Below, one piece after another: positions 42,647 through 54,413 of a DNA stretch of 64,000 bases. Where the stretch lies: contig NZ_JALNTW010000001.1 of assembly GCF_023161665.1 (NCBI RefSeq), forward strand, positions 228,961-292,960. The letters run 5' to 3'. The first letter of the stretch is position 1; each line of letters begins with the position of its first letter. The DNA is from Shewanella sp. 1CM18E. GTDB taxonomy: Bacteria > Pseudomonadota > Gammaproteobacteria > Enterobacterales > Shewanellaceae. The notes under the pieces are model-generated. The model had not been told where the DNA came from and ran no database searches. It saw only the letters and a list, made by a program, of their open reading frames with translations. A program made the translations under genes and the position numbers.

Positions 42647-45600
42647 CTAACCTAGGGCTTCGTCATTGAGCGAGATATCTGACAGGTCGATATCACTCCA
42701 AATGACGACATCGCCCTCGTCACTAGAGAAGATAAAGCCTTGTAGGGTGTCAATATCGACACCTTCAGCTTCATACTTTTCTCGCAGTTCATCATCCATA
42801 TCTTGGCTGGTTAGCATGGTTTCAGATTGACTCCAATTTCCACCCGATAAATCTAAGTTCTCGCTACCGACAACTAAGAAGTTATTTTCAAACGGGTCAT
42901 CAGCATCGTTCGATGCAATGCCGTCTCCGTCACTTTGCTGATAGATTTTATCGAGCGACAACATCAACTGAATATCAGTGACGCCATCTTCAACAATAAA
43001 GGCCTCCATGTTTTGAATGCCGGCACCTGTCATATCAATAATTTCATTATTGCTACTTGAAACTTGCAGCACATCAAAACCGTCACCGCCATCGTAGCTA
43101 AAGCTGTCACTGTTCATGCTACCATCGGCGTTGCTGCCAAAGTCGTCTCGGTCAAATACTATGGTGTCGTCACCGCTGCCGCCAAACATTAAGTCAGCGC
43201 CAGTTCCACCGTCTAAGGTATCGCTACCAGCCTCACCAAATAAGCTGTCGCTACCACTGCCGCCCGTTAGCTTATCATCGCCGCTGCCCGCATATAATTC
43301 ATCATCATTATTACCGCCATCTAAGGTGTCGTTCCCCTCTCCGGCAAATAATAAGTCGTTACCGCTACCAGCACTTAATTGGTCATGGCCTGCATCACCA
43401 TGCAGTTGGTCATTGCCCCCGCCACCAATTAGTTTGTCATTACCTTCACCGCCAAACAGCTGATCATGACCGCCGCCACCGGTTAACTTATCGTTTCCAG
43501 CTTCACCATACAGCATGTCATCGCCTGAGCCGCCACTTAGCGTGTCGTTACCAGCACCACCAAAGAGTTGGTCGTTACCGCTACCCGATGATAGAGAGTC
43601 ATTACCGTCACCACCGTCTAGTAAATCAGCATCGGAACCGCTGACTAATTTATCGTCTCCAACGCCACCTGAAAGCTCATTGTTACCATCACCAGCATTA
43701 AGATTATCATTGCCCTCGCCGCCACTAAGCACGTCATTTCCGCCACCAGCGACCAAGGTATCATTGCCAGCATCACCGCTTAATACATTATCGCCGGCAC
43801 CAGCATCAATGACGTCATTGCCATCGCCACCGGAAATATTGTCGTTACCAGAACCCGCAATTACTGAGTCAATACCAAGTCCAGCTGTAATAGTATTATG
43901 CCCATCGCCGGCTCGAATCGAGTCATCACCGGCTCCACCAGCAATAATGTCGCTCCCCGCACCGGCAACAATGGTATCGTTGCCATCATCACCGCTTATT
44001 TGGTTATCGCCATTGCCTGCATTGATGGTGTCATTGCCCTCTCCGCCCGAAATTATATCGTTGCCGCTACCTGCTACAATGCTGTCATTTCCGCTGCCAC
44101 CACTAATTTGATTATTACCTTCGCCAGCGTGAATAGTATCCTTGCCATCGTCACCGGTTATGATGTCATTGCCACTGCCGGCAACTATATTGTCATCACC
44201 TGCACCACCGCTTATGACGTTATGGCCGTTACCCGCTGCAATACTATCGTTATCGTCGCCGCCTGCGATTTGATCATTGCCGCTGCCAGTAATAATGATA
44301 TCTTCACCTGCACCACCATCAACGATATTATGACCTTGGTGTGATTCAATATAATCTTTACCTTCACCGCCAATTAAGGTGTCGTTATTCGCGCCGCCAT
44401 ACAATACATCATCACCTTCGCCACCATCTAAAGTGTTATCACCAAACTCAGCGTGCAGCTCATCATTACCATCACCACCTAATAAGTGATCATTACCGCT
44501 TCCCGCAAATAGCTTGTCTGCTCCAGCACCACCAGCAATGGTGTCATCACCATCGCCGCCTAAAAGAATATCGTCGCCTTCACCGCCATCAATATCATCA
44601 TTACCACTACCACCATCAATAAAGTCGGTACCTAAACCGCCGACGATAGTATCGTTGCCGTCATCACCAAAGAGTTGATCATCTCCGTCACCGCCATCTA
44701 GCTTGTCTTTACCTGAACCACCAAATAGCAGGTCGTCACCCACACCACCCGCTAGGGTATCGTTACCGCCCTCACCATAAAGCTGATCGTCTCCTTCACC
44801 ACCACTGAGGCTATCGTTGCCCTCACCGCCGAACAGTAAGTCGTTGCCCTCATCACCACTAATGGTATCACTGCCATCACCACCAAATAATGTATCGACA
44901 CCAAGGCCACCGCTAATAGCATCATCACCAGTGCCGCCATCGACAAAGTCATCTCCGCCCTCAGCATGCAGATTATCGTTACCGTCACCGCCATAGATTA
45001 CATCGTCATCACTGCCCGCAAATACCGTGTCAGCCCCCACACCGCCGTAGATCTCGTCTTTACCCGCCCCAGTATTAATAGTGTTGCTGCCGTCTTCACC
45101 AAAGACTTTATCATCGCCGTCGCCGGTATCTATGATGTCGTCACCACCGCCAGCAAAAACAGTATCATTGCCGATACCCGTATCGACATTATCGTTACCT
45201 TCACCAGCGAAAACTAAATCATTACCCTCGGCTGACGTAATCGTATCGTTACCAGCATCACCATAAAGCTGATCGTCTGCGGTACCGCCTATTAAGCGAT
45301 CATCACCTTCACCGCCGGCAAGTAGACCCGCTTCGTTTTCCGCATATAGGGTATCGTTACCCGCACCGCCATAAAGCTCATCATAACCAGCACCGCCTCT
45401 TAGCTCGTCGTTACCAGCACCGCCATATAACTTATCGTTACCATCACCGCCCTCAAGGATATCAGCGCCTGAACCTGCATAGATGGTGTCATCGCCCGCC
45501 TCACCCAATAACACATCATCACCGCCATCACCGACTAAAATATCGTCGCCAACTCCACCTGATAATTTGTCATCATCTGCGCCACCAATTAAAGTGTCGT

Positions 45601-47932
45601 TACCTTCGCCCCCTTGAAGAATGTCAGCTCCGGCTCCACCATCAAGCATGTCATTGCCCAATCCGCCAACAAGCGTATCGACACCGTCATCGCCATAAAG
45701 AGCATCATCGCCTTCTCCACCATCAAGATGATCATTACCAACACCACCGTGAAGTAAGTCATTACCTAATCCACCAACAACAGTATCGTCACCACCTTGG
45801 GCATAAACAGTATCGTTACCCTCTCCAGCGTCAATGCTATCGTTACCAGAGCCTGCATCCACGATATCATTGCCCGCCCCAGCGATTATGCTATCAATGC
45901 CATCACCGCCAATGAGTACGTCATCACCATCTTCAGCAGTAATATTGTCATCACCTTGGCCTCCATCAACAAAGTTATTACCTGAACCTGATAACAAAAT
46001 GTCATCGCCTTCGCCGCCGCTAAGGCTGTCATCTCCGCTGCCGCCTTCGAGCCTGTCGCGCCCAGCCCCACCATACAAGGTATCGTTACCTCCACCGCCG
46101 CTAATGAGATCATCACCATCTTCGCCGTAGATAGTGTCATCACCCTCACCACCAGCTAACACATCATCACCAGCGCCAGCGTATATGGTGTCGTGACCCG
46201 CTCCTGCAATCACAGTGTCATTGCCACCGCCAGCAAATACCACATCATCACCACTACCAGCATCAATATTGTCTTCACCAGTACCAGCATAAACAGTATC
46301 GTTACCCTCGCCAGCATCTATGCTGTTCTTGCCATCTCCAGAGTAAATGGTGTCATCACCGCTGCCACCGGTTAGGCTGTCATCACCATCTCCAGCGAAA
46401 ATGGTATCGTGGCCCTCTCCGCCATCTATAATGTTATTGCCATCGCCACCATATAAAGCGTCATCACCTAATCCGCCATCAATCTTGTCATCACCTGATT
46501 CGGCATATACCAAGTCATCCCCTTCGCCAGCGATAATCGTATCGCTATCACTACCGCCATAAATGGTGTCGTTACCTGTACCACCATCAAGTAAGTTGGC
46601 ACCTGAGTAACCAAAAAGCACATCGTCACCTGTGCCACCAGTTAGTACATCGTCACCGCTACCCGCATGTAATTCATCGTTGCCATCGCCACCGCTTAGG
46701 GTGTCGTTTCCTTGCTCACCAAATAGTTTGTCATTGCCGTCTCCGCCTGCAAGCGCATCATTTCCCGTGCCTGCCAGTAAAAGATCATCGCCTTCATCAC
46801 CTTGCAATACATCATCACCGCTACCTGCAACTATTGTGTCATTCCCTTGGCCACCAGATAGCACGTCATGACCTTCATCGCCTTGCAGATAGTCATTACC
46901 CTCGCCACCCGTTAATTCATCAGCACCTTTACCGCCTAATAGCTGATCATGTCCTGCTCCACCAAATAAAGTGTCTTGACCATCATCACCTATTAGTAAA
47001 TCATCACCCTCTTCGCCATATAAGGTGTCATCCCCCAGCTCTCCCATTAACGTGTCGTTGCCACTACCACCATGAAGTGAATCGGCATCATCACCACCCA
47101 TTAAGGTATCTGCTCCCTCCCCGCCGGTAAGTAAGTCATCGCCTTGTCCGCCCATCAACAAGTCATCACCCGCCTCGCCATGAAGCTTGTCATTGTTAAT
47201 ACCACCATCAAGCAGATCATCACCTTCTCCGCCATATAAGGTGTCTTCACCTTGCTGGCCCATTAAATGGTCATCTCCAACACCGCCATCTAAGATGTCG
47301 TCATAAGTGTTTAGTGCGACGAGTTCCACCGAGTCGATAACCACTTCCTCATTAGGCTCTAACCCACTCGCAAGGTACTGCAACTGAATATCACCACTCG
47401 AATCTAATTGTTCTGGAGTCAACTCAAAGTTAATTTGAATAGTGCCGTCGGGAAGTTGTGTCACCGTTCCTGTGGTTGCAATAACCATTTCCCCGTTGGC
47501 ATCTGGAATAAGAATATTTACGGTCAGTTCTGTACCTGCATCCAACAAGGGGCTACCAGCAGGCACGGATACATTTAAGTTAAAGTTATTACCAGCACTA
47601 CCAACATGACCACCAATATTAATGATTTGGGTGGCAGGAGAGTTATCAGTAATAGGACTTAAAGTATTACCTGCAGTAAATACCGTCTGCGCTACACCCC
47701 AAGCCGTTGTTTCTGCGGTTTCAACCACAGGCGTGGTTGATTGTTGATCTAACCCTTGATCACCCAGAATAAAGTCTTGCCCTTCTTGGCCTGAAATATT
47801 GTCATCACCCGCACCACCTACTAGGTAGTCATCACCAGCTCGGCCATCAATAATGTCATTGCCTTCCAGTCCTTCTAAGTGATCGTCTGTTGCTGTTCCT
47901 ACTAACAAATCATTTTGATTGCTACCGTCCAT
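42647..47932 (-). CDS. Giant RTX repeat protein, type I secretion substrate
   Basis: A protein of about 1761 residues. Residues 1-60 hold a few RTX-like units ([17 protein letters not shown]). About 62-210 is a beta-rich domain ([30 protein letters not shown]) of unknown class. Residues 211 to about 1592 are continuous GGxGxDxUx nonapeptides (roughly 150 by length). The C-terminal 169 residues ([34 protein letters not shown]) are acidic and non-repeat, probably the secretion signal. No lipase, protease, adenylate cyclase or other catalytic domain is visible. I chose the ATG at 47932 with AGGA about eight bases upstream. It is the last gene of an operon with its ABC exporter and fusion protein, so it is secreted and would fold on binding calcium. 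Confidence 0.93.
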   Translation of the reverse strand: MDGSNQNDLLVGTATDDHLEGLEGNDIIDGRAGDDYLVGGAGDDNISGQEGQDFILGDQGLDQQSTTPVVETAETTAWGVAQTVFTAGNTLSPITDNSPATQIINIGGHVGSAGNNFNLNVSVPAGSPLLDAGTELTVNILIPDANGEMVIATTGTVTQLPDGTIQINFELTPEQLDSSGDIQLQYLASGLEPNEEVVIDSVELVALNTYDDILDGGVGDDHLMGQQGEDTLYGGEGDDLLDGGINNDKLHGEAGDDLLMGGQGDDLLTGGEGADTLMGGDDADSLHGGSGNDTLMGELGDDTLYGEEGDDLLIGDDGQDTLFGGAGHDQLLGGKGADELTGGEGNDYLQGDEGHDVLSGGQGNDTIVAGSGDDVLQGDEGDDLLLAGTGNDALAGGDGNDKLFGEQGNDTLSGGDGNDELHAGSGDDVLTGGTGDDVLFGYSGANLLDGGTGNDTIYGGSDSDTIIAGEGDDLVYAESGDDKIDGGLGDDALYGGDGNNIIDGGEGHDTIFAGDGDDSLTGGSGDDTIYSGDGKNSIDAGEGNDTVYAGTGEDNIDAGSGDDVVFAGGGNDTVIAGAGHDTIYAGAGDDVLAGGEGDDTIYGEDGDDLISGGGGNDTLYGGAGRDRLEGGSGDDSLSGGEGDDILLSGSGNNFVDGGQGDDNITAEDGDDVLIGGDGIDSIIAGAGNDIVDAGSGNDSIDAGEGNDTVYAQGGDDTVVGGLGNDLLHGGVGNDHLDGGEGDDALYGDDGVDTLVGGLGNDMLDGGAGADILQGGEGNDTLIGGADDDKLSGGVGDDILVGDGGDDVLLGEAGDDTIYAGSGADILEGGDGNDKLYGGAGNDELRGGAGYDELYGGAGNDTLYAENEAGLLAGGEGDDRLIGGTADDQLYGDAGNDTITSAEGNDLVFAGEGNDNVDTGIGNDTVFAGGGDDIIDTGDGDDKVFGEDGSNTINTGAGKDEIYGGVGADTVFAGSDDDVIYGGDGNDNLHAEGGDDFVDGGTGDDAISGGLGVDTLFGGDGSDTISGDEGNDLLFGGEGNDSLSGGEGDDQLYGEGGNDTLAGGVGDDLLFGGSGKDKLDGGDGDDQLFGDDGNDTIVGGLGTDFIDGGSGNDDIDGGEGDDILLGGDGDDTIAGGAGADKLFAGSGNDHLLGGDGNDELHAEFGDNTLDGGEGDDVLYGGANNDTLIGGEGKDYIESHQGHNIVDGGAGEDIIITGSGNDQIAGGDDNDSIAAGNGHNVISGGAGDDNIVAGSGNDIITGDDGKDTIHAGEGNNQISGGSGNDSIVAGSGNDIISGGEGNDTINAGNGDNQISGDDGNDTIVAGAGSDIIAGGAGDDSIRAGDGHNTITAGLGIDSVIAGSGNDNISGGDGNDVIDAGAGDNVLSGDAGNDTLVAGGGNDVLSGGEGNDNLNAGDGNNELSGGVGDDKLVSGSDADLLDGGDGNDSLSSGSGNDQLFGGAGNDTLSGGSGDDMLYGEAGNDKLTGGGGHDQLFGGEGNDKLIGGGGNDQLHGDAGHDQLSAGSGNDLLFAGEGNDTLDGGNNDDELYAGSGDDKLTGGSGSDSLFGEAGSDTLDGGTGADLMFGGSGDDTIVFDRDDFGSNADGSMNSDSFSYDGGDGFDVLQVSSSNNEIIDMTGAGIQNMEAFIVEDGVTDIQLMLSLDKIYQQSDGDGIASNDADDPFENNFLVVGSENLDLSGGNWSQSETMLTSQDMDDELREKYEAEGVDIDTLQGFIFSSDEGDVVIWSDIDLSDISLNDEALG
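43157..47302 (-). repeat. Tandem nonapeptide-coding repeat array (27-base period)
   Basis: About 4.1 kb coding roughly 150 RTX units. Most units keep G-x-G-x-D while the other positions vary, so the DNA is diverged and not a simple tandem duplication. Between about 43640 and 44340 a higher-order period of four units (36 residues, 108 bases) is visible, with units ending alternately in A and G, for example IVA, ISG, INA, ISG. The array reads as valine/aspartate/glycine/asparagine-rich on the minus strand and makes long proline/serine-rich shadow frames on the + strand. Confidence 0.9.
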
Positions 47933-47967
47933 GACAAAAATCCTCTTCAATTAAGTATTGTTTTCAA

Positions 47968-49281
47968 TTAACTTTCTCGAAATGCCAACTCGAAAGAGTG
48001 ACCTAGTGGGGAGAGTAAATATTCCAATAGTGAGCGGGGCTGAAGCACGATAAATACATCGGCAGACATCCCCGGATGGAGTTTGATATTAGGTTGCGGA
48101 CTGTCAGCCAAATTAAGCCTGACCTTAACTAAATAACCTTCAGGCTGCCCGGCTGATTCAGCAAAAAAACGGTCAGCGGAAACGTGAATAACCTCGCCTT
48201 GCATCGGAATTGCTTCTCGGCTGTCGTATGCGGTTAGCCTTACCTGAGTTGATAGGCCGACATACACCACATCAATATCTTCAGGACGAACATAGGCTTC
48301 AACTATCATTTCATCTGACTCTGGCACTAGCTCCATTAACACCTGACCTGGTGATATCACCGCGCCAATGGAATGTATGCTCATAGCAACAACCGTTCCG
48401 CTATGCTCTGCGGTAATATTGATATTCTGCTTCTTATCACTCTGGGCCGATAATGCATGCAAGCCTTCATCTCTAAGCTGACGCTGCTCTTGCAGTTGCT
48501 GGGCCCATTTTTGTTGACGCTGCGAGCGACTTGTTGCATGAGTTTGGGTTAATTCGCCAAGTTGAGCAGTAATCACCTCTGCTTCTGATGTCAGTTGAGC
48601 AAGCAATCCCTCAACACCTGATTCACTGCGTTGAATGGCTAAATGCCTTGATTTAGATACAAAGCCATCATCGAGCAGACTGGCATTCATCTTTACCTCT
48701 TCCTTGATTAAGGTAAGCTGCTTTTTGGTGGCATTTATTCTTAACTCTGTTCCTTTTAAGCTATGTGTTAACTGGTTTTTCTGGAATTGATATTGCTGGT
48801 TAAGCAGTTGGTAGTCTGACTTTTGTCGATCGAAGATCAGCTGTTGCATCACAATAAGTTGGCTAATTTCAGGCTTTTCTTGGTGAGAACGGATTAAAGG
48901 AGAAAAAACTAACTGTGTTTGATTGCCGATTTCAGCTTCATTTAGCAAGGGAGTTAATCTATCTATTTGCGCTTGCGCGCTAAGAGTCTTTAATAAAATA
49001 CGTTGGTAATCGGCCTCAACTTGTATATCACTTAGCTCAATCAGTGTCTGACCTTTTTCAACCTGCTGCCCCTCAAACGCAAGAATTTGTTTTACCTGTC
49101 CACCGTGCAAGTGCTGCACTTTTTTGCGCTGCGACTCAACCACCAATTTACCGGGCGCAATAGCCGCGGCATCAATTTGCATCAACCCAGCCCAAAGAGC
49201 AAAACCGCCCACAGCAAACACAATAATTGCGATGCCAGAGGTAATGACTTTACGGGTATTAAAGTCGGTAATATCGTCCAT
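47968..49281 (-). CDS. Type I secretion periplasmic adaptor (HlyD family)
   Basis: A 437-residue membrane fusion protein. One membrane helix lies at about 15-35 (ITSGIAIIVFAVGGFALWAGL). The KLVVESQRKKVQHLHGGQVKQILAFEGQQVEKGQTLIELSD segment is the lipoyl-like half and is characteristic of the HlyD/PrtE group. A long coiled-coil covers about 130-275, and VEAYVRPEDIDVVYVGLSTQVRLTAYDSREAIPMQGEVIHVSADRF near the end is the beta-barrel. It bridges the ABC exporter and an outer membrane TolC-type channel. GAGGTG precedes the ATG. It lies between the ABC and RTX genes in one operon. Confidence 0.93.
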   Translation of the reverse strand: MDDITDFNTRKVITSGIAIIVFAVGGFALWAGLMQIDAAAIAPGKLVVESQRKKVQHLHGGQVKQILAFEGQQVEKGQTLIELSDIQVEADYQRILLKTLSAQAQIDRLTPLLNEAEIGNQTQLVFSPLIRSHQEKPEISQLIVMQQLIFDRQKSDYQLLNQQYQFQKNQLTHSLKGTELRINATKKQLTLIKEEVKMNASLLDDGFVSKSRHLAIQRSESGVEGLLAQLTSEAEVITAQLGELTQTHATSRSQRQQKWAQQLQEQRQLRDEGLHALSAQSDKKQNINITAEHSGTVVAMSIHSIGAVISPGQVLMELVPESDEMIVEAYVRPEDIDVVYVGLSTQVRLTAYDSREAIPMQGEVIHVSADRFFAESAGQPEGYLVKVRLNLADSPQPNIKLHPGMSADVFIVLQPRSLLEYLLSPLGHSFELAFRES

Positions 49282-49291
49282 GATTCACCTC

Positions 49292-51004
49292 TTAATGATT
49301 AGCGGCAGATTTGTCGATAGATTGCACCGCATTTTCGGTGCGCTCACTGATCTCATGAATATCAGAAATAAACTTTTCTTTCGGTCCGGCTTTTTCAATG
49401 CAGCCATCACGTAAACATACGACCCAATCCATTTGCCTTAAAAAACCAGGTCTGTGACTTATCATGATCACTGTGATCCCTTGCTCCTTGCAGTGTTGCA
49501 ACACAATTGCGAGGGCAACTTCTCCTTCGGGATCAAGATTAGAGTTGGGCTCATCGAGAATTAATACTTTGGGTTTGCTAAATATTGCTCTTGCCAGTGC
49601 AAGCCGCTGCTTTTGACCGCCACTAATTTGGTTGGCGGCCTCACCTAGTTGGGTTTCATAACCATTAGGCAAGGCAATAATCAGCTCATGGACACAAGCA
49701 AGACGCGCAGCATCTACAATGTCTTTTGGGTCGGCATCGCTAAAGCGGCAAATATTTTGTGCAACTGTGCCTGAAAGTAGCTCAACATCTTGAGACACAA
49801 AGCCGATATAACGCCCAAGTTCATCAGCATTCCATTGACTTAAACAGGCACCATCGAGCTTAACCATGCCACTTGTCGGTGCGACTATTCCCATCAACAA
49901 CTTAGCTAACGTCGACTTACCTGAACCGCTTGGGCCGATAATTGCCAAAGACAATCCAGCTTGTAGCCTAAAGTTAATGTTAGACAGCACAGGTTTATTG
50001 TGGCGATTGATGACAAAGTTAACTCGCTCTAATAAAAACTCACCGCGAGGAGCGGGTAACGAAGTTTTTGGCTTATTGGTTTTGGGTTTTAGTGCGAGTT
50101 TTAATCTTTGGTAAGCTTGATAGCTAGACTCCCAGTTCTTCCAACAACCTACAGCTTGCTCGATCGGGGCCAAGGCTCGGCCGAGAATAATAGAAGCAGC
50201 AATAATTTCGCCGGTACCAAGTTGTTGAGTCAAAACGAGGCCCACACCAATACCGATAACGGCCACTTGCAGCAAGGTACGAGTTAAACGGGTAAGCACC
50301 AACATCATGCTGACTTTGTCGGCAACGCTCCACTGCAGTCCAAGTAGTTGCTTATGCCCCTGCTGCCAATGTTTAGCAACATCAGTTGCCATCCCCATCG
50401 CTTGTAATGAACTGGCATGACGTAAAATGTCATTGATCTGCATGCTGCTTTCAATCACAGCTTTAGAGGCGGCATCTTGTGGCAGCTTAGCAGCAGCTTT
50501 AACACCAAAAGCCAGTAATGATAAAATCACTGCGCCGACGGTAGCTGTTACACCAAGTAGCGGATGCAAGCCAAATAGCACAATCAAAAATACCAACACC
50601 CATGGGGCATCGAAAATTGCGCTGGTAGATGGGGTTAATAACAGCGTTCTCACTTCACGAACATCTAGCAAGCTTTGTTTGCTTATTCCACCTTGACGGG
50701 CTGATTCCTGAATGGCTTCATTAACCAATAATGAGCTTGAGCGCATCTCAAGTTTCAAACCACTTTGTTGCAATAACTTATTACGCACAAAGTCTAAAGA
50801 AGCTTGAATAAGTAAAAGAAAAACAACGATTAGGGTTAAATTAATCAGGGTGTGGTAACTAGAGCTAGCAATTACACGTCCAAACAATTGCAAGCTGTAG
50901 ATGGGCAGCGCCAACATCAATAAATTGACAAAAAAACTGAAAATCGCCACATACTTCAATTCCGTTTGTAGTGAGCGAATAATACTGTTGAAGTTATCAT
51001 TCAT
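49292..51004 (-). CDS. Type I secretion ABC exporter (permease-ATPase, PrtD-like)
   Basis: A 570-residue fused exporter. Six membrane helices cover about 10-290, then a nucleotide-binding domain with Walker A GPSGSGKST (about 360), signature SGGQKQRLALA and Walker B VLILDEPNSNLDPEG. There is no N-terminal C39 peptidase or C39-like domain, which places it in the PrtD/AprD group that exports RTX proteins with C-terminal signals. I chose the ATG at 51004 with GGAG upstream; a longer start at 51019 exists. It is first in the operon with the fusion protein ten bases downstream. Confidence 0.94.
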   Translation of the reverse strand: MNDNFNSIIRSLQTELKYVAIFSFFVNLLMLALPIYSLQLFGRVIASSSYHTLINLTLIVVFLLLIQASLDFVRNKLLQQSGLKLEMRSSSLLVNEAIQESARQGGISKQSLLDVREVRTLLLTPSTSAIFDAPWVLVFLIVLFGLHPLLGVTATVGAVILSLLAFGVKAAAKLPQDAASKAVIESSMQINDILRHASSLQAMGMATDVAKHWQQGHKQLLGLQWSVADKVSMMLVLTRLTRTLLQVAVIGIGVGLVLTQQLGTGEIIAASIILGRALAPIEQAVGCWKNWESSYQAYQRLKLALKPKTNKPKTSLPAPRGEFLLERVNFVINRHNKPVLSNINFRLQAGLSLAIIGPSGSGKSTLAKLLMGIVAPTSGMVKLDGACLSQWNADELGRYIGFVSQDVELLSGTVAQNICRFSDADPKDIVDAARLACVHELIIALPNGYETQLGEAANQISGGQKQRLALARAIFSKPKVLILDEPNSNLDPEGEVALAIVLQHCKEQGITVIMISHRPGFLRQMDWVVCLRDGCIEKAGPKEKFISDIHEISERTENAVQSIDKSAANH

Positions 51005-51124
51005 ATAATCGCACTCCATTGCGAATGGGTACAGCTAGATGCCCGCTAAACAGACAAGTCTTTATACTGATTACTTTTATTAAGCCTTAGTATAGTCAAC
51101 AGCACATATTATTTAGCTTGCGGG

Positions 51125-51157
51125 CAAAAAAAATCCTGTACTTGGCAGTACAGGATT
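51125..51157 (-). terminator. Terminator of the oadGAB operon
   Basis: AATCCTGTACT (51132-51142) pairs with AGTACAGGATT (51147-51157) around TGGC. On the minus strand seven to eight T follow. It lies 45 bases after the oadB stop. Confidence 0.85.
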
Positions 51158-51201
51158 GATTTCAAAAACAAATAACTTTGTAGAAGTTTAGTTAATAAGG
51201 T

Positions 51202-52332
51202 TTACCCCAAAACAGCAAGTAGAACACCAGCCGCTACCGCACTACCTAGTACACCCGCAACGTTTGGTCCCATTGCGTGCATCAATAAGAAGTTTTGGTT
51301 ATTCGATTCTAGGCCTACTTTATTAACCACTCTAGCTGCCATTGGTACTGCCGATACACCTGCGGCACCAAGTAATGGGTTAATCTTACCACCGGATAGT
51401 TTGCTCATCACTTTCGCCATTAATACGCCTGAAGCGGTACCGATAGAGAATGCAACAGCACCAAGGACTAAAATACCTAAAGTTTCCATCTGTAAGAATT
51501 GCTCTGCAGATAACTTAGAACCAACCGCTAGACCAAGGAAAATAGTCACGATATTGATAAGCTCGTTTTGCGCTGTACTTGATAATCTATCAACAACACC
51601 AGATTCGCGCATTAAGTTACCTAAGCAGAACATACCCACCAGTGGCGTTGCAGCAGGCAGGAACAAAATCGTTAGTCCAAGCACCATCAACGGGAAGATA
51701 ATCTTCTCCGTTTTGCTAACCTCACGCAGTTGCTCCATCTTAATCTGGCGTTCAGCTTCAGTCGTTAGCAAGCGCATGATTGGCGGCTGAATTAACGGTA
51801 CTAATGCCATATAAGAGTACGCAGCAACCGCAATAGCGCCAAGTAATTCAGGTGCGAGTTTGGAGGCCAAGAAAATCGCTGTAGGCCCATCTGCACCACC
51901 AATAATGGCGATGGCTGCAGCATCTGTCATTGAGAAATCAAAACCTGGGATCCAGTTAAGCGCTATCGCTCCAAGCAAAGTCGCGAAAATACCAAACTGC
52001 GCCGCAGCACCTAACAATAACATTTTAGGGTTCGCAATAAGCGCACCAAAATCTGTTAAAGCTCCCACTCCCATAAAGATCAGTAGCGGGAAAATACCGG
52101 TTTCAATACCGACGTAATAGGCGAAATACAGTAAACCACCTTCGTCAGTAAATCCACCGTTAGGAATGTTGGCCAATATGGCACCAAAACCAATAGGCAG
52201 TAGCAGTAATGGCTCAAATTTTTTCGCTATTGCTAGATACAGCAATATGCAACCTACACCCATCATGAGCAACTGGCCGCCCTCAAAGTTAGCAATGCCA
52301 GATTCAGCCCAAAATGCAATTAATCCGTCCAT
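51202..52332 (-). CDS. oadB: Oxaloacetate decarboxylase beta subunit (sodium pump)
   Basis: A 376-residue membrane protein with about nine or ten helices. It decarboxylates carboxybiotin and exports sodium. Family features: [63 protein letters not shown] (about 145-163), [15 protein letters not shown] and the C-terminal [35 protein letters not shown] stands before the ATG. It is the last gene of oadGAB, eight bases after oadA. Confidence 0.95.
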   Translation of the reverse strand: MDGLIAFWAESGIANFEGGQLLMMGVGCILLYLAIAKKFEPLLLLPIGFGAILANIPNGGFTDEGGLLYFAYYVGIETGIFPLLIFMGVGALTDFGALIANPKMLLLGAAAQFGIFATLLGAIALNWIPGFDFSMTDAAAIAIIGGADGPTAIFLASKLAPELLGAIAVAAYSYMALVPLIQPPIMRLLTTEAERQIKMEQLREVSKTEKIIFPLMVLGLTILFLPAATPLVGMFCLGNLMRESGVVDRLSSTAQNELINIVTIFLGLAVGSKLSAEQFLQMETLGILVLGAVAFSIGTASGVLMAKVMSKLSGGKINPLLGAAGVSAVPMAARVVNKVGLESNNQNFLLMHAMGPNVAGVLGSAVAAGVLLAVLG

Positions 52333-52340
52333 GATGACTC

Positions 52341-54146
52341 CTAAGCTAATGCCAACAATTGGCTACCAACAGCTACTGCGTCACCTTCTTTCACCCAAAC
52401 CTTGGAGATCACCCCATCGGCTTCAGCGCGGACTTCAGTTTCCATCTTCATCGCTTCAAGAATAATCACTACATCACCCTCTTTTACTGTGTCACCTGGC
52501 GATACGTGAACTTTGAAAATGTTGCCTGACAATGGTGCATTTTGTTCATGCTTAACTGCCGATAAATCTACCACAGGTGCCGATGCTGATGCCGAAGGAG
52601 CAGTAAAAGGCACAACATTTTCGGTTGGTGTGATTTGGCTGATATCTCCGCCTTCAGCAACCTCAACAACAAAACTTTGACCTTGAACAGTTACCGTGTA
52701 AGTTTCAGGGCCTTCCTGACTTGCTGCTTTTTTCGCTTCTTCTAATGCCTTAGCAGCGACTTCAGGTTTTGGCTCAAATGCATCAGGATTATTACGGTTA
52801 GTAAGGAACTTAAGACCGATTTGTGGGAATAATGCATAAGTTAATACGTCATCATCCAGTTCATCAGCAAGCTTAATCCCCTCAGCTGCAGCTTTCTCTT
52901 TTAGCTCAATGCGCAACTTATCAAGCTCAGCTTCAAGTAGATCTGCTGGGCGACAAGTAATTGCTTCTTTACCCGCTAATACGCGCTGTTGCAGCTCAGC
53001 ATTAACTGGCGCAGGAGTCGCACCGTACTCGCCTTTTAATACGCCTTCAGTCTCTTTAGTCATTGACTTATAGCGCTCGCCAGTTAGAACGTTAATTACT
53101 GACTGAGTACCAACAATTTGAGACGTTGGGGTAACTAATGGTAGGAAGCCTAAATCTTCACGTACACGCGGGATCTCTTCTAGAACTAAATCAAGCTTAT
53201 CGCCAGCACCTTGCTCTTTTAACTGACTTTCCATGTTTGTTAGCATGCCGCCAGGTACTTGTGCACGTAAAATACGTGAGTCGATACCTTTTAGCTCACC
53301 TTCAAATGCAGCGTATTTTTTACGCACAACTCTAAAGTAAGCAGCGATCTCTTCTAGTAGATCCATGTCATAACCAGTTGCACGGTCAGTGCCTTCTACC
53401 ATAGCCACTAATGTTTCGGTCGCACTATGACCATAAGTTTGGCTCATTGACGAAATTGCAGTATCAAGTACGTCAATACCCGCTTCAATCGCTTTTTGGT
53501 AAGTCGCAGTGCTTAGTCCTGTTGTTGCATGGCAATGCAACGAAAGAACCAGATCAGTTTGTGACTTAATTTGGCTAATTAGCTCAAAGGCTTCAAAGGG
53601 TTTCAGCAAACCAGCCATATCTTTAATACATAATGAGTGGCAACCCATATCTTCAATACGTTTGGCCATATCAACCCAAGTATCTAAGTTATGGACAGGG
53701 CTAGTCGTATAAGAAAGCGTACCTTGTGCATGGCCGCCAACCTCAATCACCGATTTAACAGCTGCTTCAAGGTTACGCACATCATTCATAGCATCAAATA
53801 CACGGAATACATCAACGCCATTAGTATGAGCACGCTCAACAAAACGGTGTACTAAGTCATCAGCATAATGGCGATAACCTAGTAGATTTTGTCCACGTAG
53901 TAGCATTTGCTGTGGCGTATTAGGCATGACCTTTTTGAGTTCACGAATACGCTCCCATGGATCTTCGCCTAAGTAGCGAATACAAGAATCAAAAGTGGCG
54001 CCGCCCCAAGACTCTATCGACCATAAACCAACCTTATCGAGCAAAGGTGCGATAGGTAACATATCTTCGGTACGCAAACGAGTAGCGAGAATAGATTGGT
54101 GCGCATCTCTTAAGACCACATCAGTTAAAGCCAATGGCTTGATCAT
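52341..54146 (-). CDS. oadA: Oxaloacetate decarboxylase alpha subunit
   Basis: A 601-residue cytoplasmic protein. Residues about 1-280 form the carboxyltransferase TIM barrel ([43 protein letters not shown]). About 290-460 is the conserved carboxylase (PYC_OADA) region, and 530-601 the biotinyl domain with EAMKM (biotin lysine at about 567). A flexible Ala/Ser/Val linker lies near 505-530. It transfers the carboxyl of oxaloacetate to biotin; OadB then drives sodium export. AGGGAG precedes the ATG. It follows oadG. Confidence 0.96.
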   Translation of the reverse strand: MIKPLALTDVVLRDAHQSILATRLRTEDMLPIAPLLDKVGLWSIESWGGATFDSCIRYLGEDPWERIRELKKVMPNTPQQMLLRGQNLLGYRHYADDLVHRFVERAHTNGVDVFRVFDAMNDVRNLEAAVKSVIEVGGHAQGTLSYTTSPVHNLDTWVDMAKRIEDMGCHSLCIKDMAGLLKPFEAFELISQIKSQTDLVLSLHCHATTGLSTATYQKAIEAGIDVLDTAISSMSQTYGHSATETLVAMVEGTDRATGYDMDLLEEIAAYFRVVRKKYAAFEGELKGIDSRILRAQVPGGMLTNMESQLKEQGAGDKLDLVLEEIPRVREDLGFLPLVTPTSQIVGTQSVINVLTGERYKSMTKETEGVLKGEYGATPAPVNAELQQRVLAGKEAITCRPADLLEAELDKLRIELKEKAAAEGIKLADELDDDVLTYALFPQIGLKFLTNRNNPDAFEPKPEVAAKALEEAKKAASQEGPETYTVTVQGQSFVVEVAEGGDISQITPTENVVPFTAPSASASAPVVDLSAVKHEQNAPLSGNIFKVHVSPGDTVKEGDVVIILEAMKMETEVRAEADGVISKVWVKEGDAVAVGSQLLALA

Positions 54147-54164
54147 ACAAATACTCCCTACTTT

Positions 54165-54413
54165 TTATAATACTTTTTTACGGTGTTGATGAATTGCCGC
54201 AGTGATCACCGCAGTCATTAATGGGCTCACACTCGTGTCAGCTGCTTTTGGCTGTACCACTGGTGCAGCATTGACGGCTTGTGGTGTTGGTCCAAACTTT
54301 CTAGCGACTAGGTTCATCGCCAAAATAAGAAAACTCAAAAAAATAAATACTAGGGCCATACCTAGTACCATGATCCCTAGCGCGTCATATAACTGTTCAG
54401 ATATTGAAGCCAT
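54165..54413 (-). CDS. oadG: Oxaloacetate decarboxylase gamma subunit
   Basis: An 82-residue protein with one membrane helix (about 12-35, GIMVLGMALVFIFLSFLILAMN) and a C-terminal cytoplasmic tail ending with histidines (TAAIHQHRKK) that in the family bind zinc and the alpha subunit. It assembles the complex and speeds decarboxylation. GAGAGG precedes the ATG. First gene of the operon, 18 bases from oadA. Confidence 0.9.
   Translation of the reverse strand: MASISEQLYDALGIMVLGMALVFIFLSFLILAMNLVARKFGPTPQAVNAAPVVQPKAADTSVSPLMTAVITAAIHQHRKKVL

Noticed and set aside
43116..47130. Long proline/serine-rich and histidine/tyrosine-rich open frames on the + strand
   Set aside because: They are shadows of the RTX gene on the minus strand; the repeated GxGxD codons create biased antisense frames. 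They have no ribosome binding sites and no family similarity.
43157..47302. CRISPR-like periodicity
   Set aside because: The repeat period is 27 bases with no constant spacer, and it encodes nonapeptides in one continuous frame.
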